Made by a program: the position numbers and the translations under genes | The notes under the pieces: model-generated | Seen by the model: the letters and a program-made list of their open reading frames with translations, nothing else | The model's database searches: none | What the model was told of the DNA's origin: nothing | Assembly (NCBI RefSeq): GCF_026241165.1 | Contig: NZ_JAPFQN010000006.1 | Location: forward strand, 434,001 to 498,000 | DNA length: 64,000 bases | DNA from: Mangrovivirga halotolerans | Lineage (GTDB): Bacteria; Bacteroidota; Bacteroidia; Cytophagales; Cyclobacteriaceae | Direction: 5' to 3' | Part shown: positions 61,464 to 64,000 of the stretch, one piece after another | Position numbering within the stretch: position 1 is the stretch's first letter | Layout: each line of letters opens with the position of its first letter

Positions 61464-63308
61464 GTGAATAAGTTAAAAAACGTCATATTCTATTCAGTTT
61501 TATTATTCTTTATACAGATAATAATAATTGCTCAAGACCGCGACCGAATTGCGCTTGCCGATTCATATTATAAAGAAGGATCTGTTGATAAAGCTTTGAC
61601 GATTTACAGAGATCTTTCCGGATCTCGACTCAACACTACACTTATCCACAAAAACTATTTTGATCTTTTATTAAATAAAGCACTTTATGATGAGGCACAA
61701 GTACATTTGGATAAGCTGATCAAAACCAATCCTGATAATATTTTTTTTCAAATTGATCAGGGCATTCTATATAAATACATGAATAAAGATAGAAAGCTGC
61801 AAGATCATATGGATATGTTGGTAAATCGAATTGCCTATAATCCTTCTCAAGTTCAGATGGCTGCACATTATATGGTCAGAAATGATTTATCTGACTATGC
61901 TGTAAAATCATATTTAAAAACCAGGGATGTAACCGGCAAGCCTGATATGTATGCAATTGACCTAGCCAACATATACCGAATTTTGAATAGAAAAGATGAA
62001 ATGGTAAATGAGTTTCTACTTTTCGCAGAACAAAATCCTCAGAATATATCCTACATTAAACGAGTTTTCCAGGTATATCTTACTGAAGATGATTTTCCTA
62101 GTTTGAAACAATTGTTGATCGACAGGATTCAGAAAGATCCGAACAATTATTTATATAATGATCTGCTGGTTTGGGTTCATATCCAGATGAATGATTTCTT
62201 TGGTGCTTATATTCAGGCCAGAGCTTTTGATAAGAGGAGAGGAGCCAAAGGACAAATAGTATTAAATCTTGGAAATACTGCAAGGGCGAATAAGCAATAT
62301 GAGATAGCTGAGAAGAGCTATCAGTATGTAATGGAGCAATACCCTGATAAGGACCATTCGAACTACGTGATAGCCAAGAAAAGCCTTATAGAGGTAAAGC
62401 AGGAAATAGTCATTAACACCTATCCTATAGATAGTGTTAGAATCAAAGATCTGATCATAGCATATTCTGAATTAAAAGAGGAGATCGGAATTAATAATTA
62501 TGTACTGGAGGGGTTAAAAAATAAAGCATATTTACAGGCTTTTTATATGGGTAATGTAGATGAAGCAGTTGAAACATTAAAGTTTGTGATCAATTATCCC
62601 GGAGTAAAAAAAGAGCTTAGGGACGAGGCCAAATTAGATCTTGGAGATATTTATCTTCTAAAAAAAGAACCCTGGGAAGCAACCTTACTATATGGACAAG
62701 TAGATAAAGCAAATAAAGAAAGTGATATAGGATATCGGGCAAAATTACGGAATGCTAAACTATGGTACTATAGTGGAGATTTTAATTTAGCAAAATCTCA
62801 ACTCGATGTATTAAAAGAAGCCACCTCAAGAATAATATCCAACGATGCAATGGAATTGAGTTTGTTAATTCAGGATAACCTGGCTTATGATACATCTTCA
62901 GTAGCATTACAACGTTTTGCAAAAGCAGATCTTTATATATTTCGGGGGCAGTTAGACAGCGCTGAAAATATTTATACTGAGATAATAAAAGAATATCCTG
63001 AGGATCCAATCATAGACGAAGCTCATTATCAACTGGGAAGAATTTATAAAATAACTAACAGATACGAAAAAGCGATTGAAGAATTTAATCTCGTTATTGA
63101 AAATTATGCCTATGATATAAAGGGTGATAATGCTCTTTACGAAAAAGGTATCCTGCTTGAAGAAAGAATAGGAAACGCTGAAGAGGCAATTACGATATAT
63201 CTTGAGTTTTTAAAAAAATATCCGGCGAGTGTATACTCGACAGATGTCCGAAGGAGATTACGAATCTTAAGAGAAGGAGATCAGAAGTCAGATTCAGGAT
63301 CTATTTAA
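61464..63308 (+). CDS. Exported tetratricopeptide-repeat protein
   Basis: The 614-residue product starts at GTG 61464, preceded by GGGGAG at a proper distance; other nearby TTG codons run into a stop. A signal peptide (NKLKNVIFYSVLLFFIQIIIIAQ) is followed by TPR helices throughout, such as ADSYYKEGSVDKALTIYRDL, AHYQLGRIYKITNRYEKAIEEFNLV and LFKKYPA-like Tol-Pal/YbgF-type repeats near the C-terminus. It is likely a periplasmic scaffold. Its early coding part contains a perfect DnaA box. A strong terminator follows. Confidence 0.85.
   Translation: MNKLKNVIFYSVLLFFIQIIIIAQDRDRIALADSYYKEGSVDKALTIYRDLSGSRLNTTLIHKNYFDLLLNKALYDEAQVHLDKLIKTNPDNIFFQIDQGILYKYMNKDRKLQDHMDMLVNRIAYNPSQVQMAAHYMVRNDLSDYAVKSYLKTRDVTGKPDMYAIDLANIYRILNRKDEMVNEFLLFAEQNPQNISYIKRVFQVYLTEDDFPSLKQLLIDRIQKDPNNYLYNDLLVWVHIQMNDFFGAYIQARAFDKRRGAKGQIVLNLGNTARANKQYEIAEKSYQYVMEQYPDKDHSNYVIAKKSLIEVKQEIVINTYPIDSVRIKDLIIAYSELKEEIGINNYVLEGLKNKAYLQAFYMGNVDEAVETLKFVINYPGVKKELRDEAKLDLGDIYLLKKEPWEATLLYGQVDKANKESDIGYRAKLRNAKLWYYSGDFNLAKSQLDVLKEATSRIISNDAMELSLLIQDNLAYDTSSVALQRFAKADLYIFRGQLDSAENIYTEIIKEYPEDPIIDEAHYQLGRIYKITNRYEKAIEEFNLVIENYAYDIKGDNALYEKGILLEERIGNAEEAITIYLEFLKKYPASVYSTDVRRRLRILREGDQKSDSGSI
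61642..61650 (+). promoter_or_regulatory. Perfect DnaA box inside the TPR gene
   Basis: TTATCCACA is identical to the high-affinity DnaA box and lies 179 bases downstream of the candidate origin segment, within codons for LIHK of the TPR protein. Confidence 0.6.
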
Positions 63309-63312
63309 AATA

Positions 63313-63341
63313 AAGAAGGCCAGTCAGCGACTGGCCTTCTT
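63313..63341. terminator. Bidirectional terminator between the TPR gene and rho
   Basis: A perfect 12-base stem AAGAAGGCCAGT / ACTGGCCTTCTT with a 5-base loop lies between the convergent genes, flanked by A-rich and T-rich sequence. Confidence 0.92.
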
Positions 63342-63360
63342 ATATATATTTTATAAGTAA

Positions 63361-64000
63361 TTATCCATTCATGGAAAGAAGAAATTCTTCATTACTTATT
63401 GTTCCTCTCATTTTACTTAAAAGGAAATCTATTGCCTCATTAGAATTCATGTCAGACATGTATTTTCTGAGAATCCAGATTCGCTGTAATTCTTCTCTGT
63501 CTATTAATAGATCTTCTTTACGAGTTCCCGATGCCATAACATCAACAGCAGGATAAACGCGCTTATTAGATAATTTTCTATCAAGCTGAAGTTCCATGTT
63601 ACCAGTACCTTTGAATTCTTCAAAGATTACTTCGTCCATTTTAGAACCCGTATCAATAAGTGCAGTTGCTATTATAGTTAAACTACCACCATTTTCTACA
63701 TTACGCGCTGCTCCAAAAAATCTCTTAGGTTTATGAAGAGCGTTAGCATCAACACCACCTGATAATATTTTTCCTGAGCTAGGAACAACAGTATTATATG
63801 CTCGTGCAAGTCTGGTAATTGAATCCAACAGAATCACAACGTCATGACCTGACTCAACAAGTCTTTTAGCTTTTTCCAGCACCATGCTCGAAACCTTAAC
63901 GTGGCGTTCTGCCTGCTCATCAAATGTTGAAGAAATTACTTCACCATTAACGCTTCGCGCCATATCGGTTACTTCTTCAGGACGCTCATCAATAAGCAAG
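63361..64000 (-). CDS. rho: Transcription termination factor Rho (C-terminal part)
   Basis: The visible 212 residues are the C-terminal RecA-like ATPase part of Rho, the hexameric RNA translocase that ends transcription. They include [14 protein letters not shown], Walker [17 protein letters not shown], the Q-loop region [15 protein letters not shown], the R-loop [11 protein letters not shown] and [10 protein letters not shown]. The frame runs off the end of the window, so the RNA-binding N-terminal half is not seen. It converges on the TPR gene. Confidence 0.96.
   Translation of the reverse strand, partial: LLIDERPEEVTDMARSVNGEVISSTFDEQAERHVKVSSMVLEKAKRLVESGHDVVILLDSITRLARAYNTVVPSSGKILSGGVDANALHKPKRFFGAARNVENGGSLTIIATALIDTGSKMDEVIFEEFKGTGNMELQLDRKLSNKRVYPAVDVMASGTRKEDLLIDREELQRIWILRKYMSDMNSNEAIDFLLSKMRGTISNEEFLLSMNG

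Noticed and set aside
1-64000. CRISPR arrays, insertion sequences, prophage, toxin-antitoxin pairs, rRNA or tRNA genes
   Set aside because: No regularly spaced repeats, transposase or integrase motifs, or tRNA-like T-loop and acceptor pairings were seen on either strand; a covariance-model search would be needed to be sure for small RNAs.

Overview
The window looks like chromosomal DNA of a free-living Bacteroidota bacterium, most likely of the order Cytophagales (inference). The DNA is AT-rich. It carries a GldJ-type gliding/type IX secretion lipoprotein, a DUF4175 protein, a DUF4856-imelysin-HTTM-TonB receptor cluster, a TonB receptor with a carboxypeptidase-like N-terminal domain, a eukaryote/archaea-type glycyl-tRNA synthetase, and promoter elements of the TTTG / TANNTTTG kind typical of this phylum. 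I see no insertion sequences, prophage, CRISPR array, rRNA or tRNA.

Layout. 1-17.7 kb holds housekeeping genes: the end of tatC, rpiB, rbfA with a LolE/FtsX-type permease, a Snf2 helicase with radA, an rluD-type pseudouridine synthase, hemH, a cysteine desulfurase, glmM and mazG, with a few secreted proteins between them. 17.7-22.4 kb holds a DUF4412 protein, an RND exporter and a dGTPase. 22.4-29.4 kb is a stress-signalling island: four tandem-domain universal stress proteins, a TetR regulator, a PAS histidine kinase and a response regulator whose output is a CRP/FNR-type DNA-binding module. The two divergent promoter regions of the island share a palindrome (ATGA-N6-TCAT) with the geometry of CRP/FNR operators. 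29.4-31 kb is glyS.

31.1-37.2 kb is a four-gene operon on the minus strand (DUF4856 lipoprotein, imelysin-like lipoprotein, HTTM membrane protein, TonB receptor), probably for metal uptake. It has a clear phylum-type promoter and a TTTAGA-N5-TCTAAA operator at the expected transcription start. 37.2-41.1 kb has a KefB/C-type antiporter, then an Lrp regulator divergent from a methionine gamma-lyase/cystathionine gamma-synthase-family enzyme, with a near-consensus Lrp box between them. 41.2-47.2 kb is a tight five-gene minus-strand operon (sodium:solute symporter, GNAT acetyltransferase, M20 amidohydrolase, alanine racemase, alanine/ornithine-type racemase) beside a MarR regulator. It suggests uptake and stereochemical or N-acyl processing of amino acids.

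47.4-50.9 kb holds a lone receiver protein, an uncharacterised secreted protein and gldJ. 51.7-63.3 kb is almost entirely plus-strand: an AhpD-like protein, a conserved hypothetical, a DUF4175 protein with no ordinary start codon, an RsbW-like ATPase, ybeY, mnmG, a methyltransferase, an Ig-like lipoprotein and a TPR protein. Within this block lie three parS (ParB-binding) sites at the ybeY/mnmG junction. About 4.5 kb further on is a 316-base gene-free segment with DnaA-box-like sequences, an AT-rich stretch and a perfect DnaA box just downstream. Together these suggest that the chromosome's replication origin and ParB loading centre are in this window. The window ends inside rho on the minus strand.
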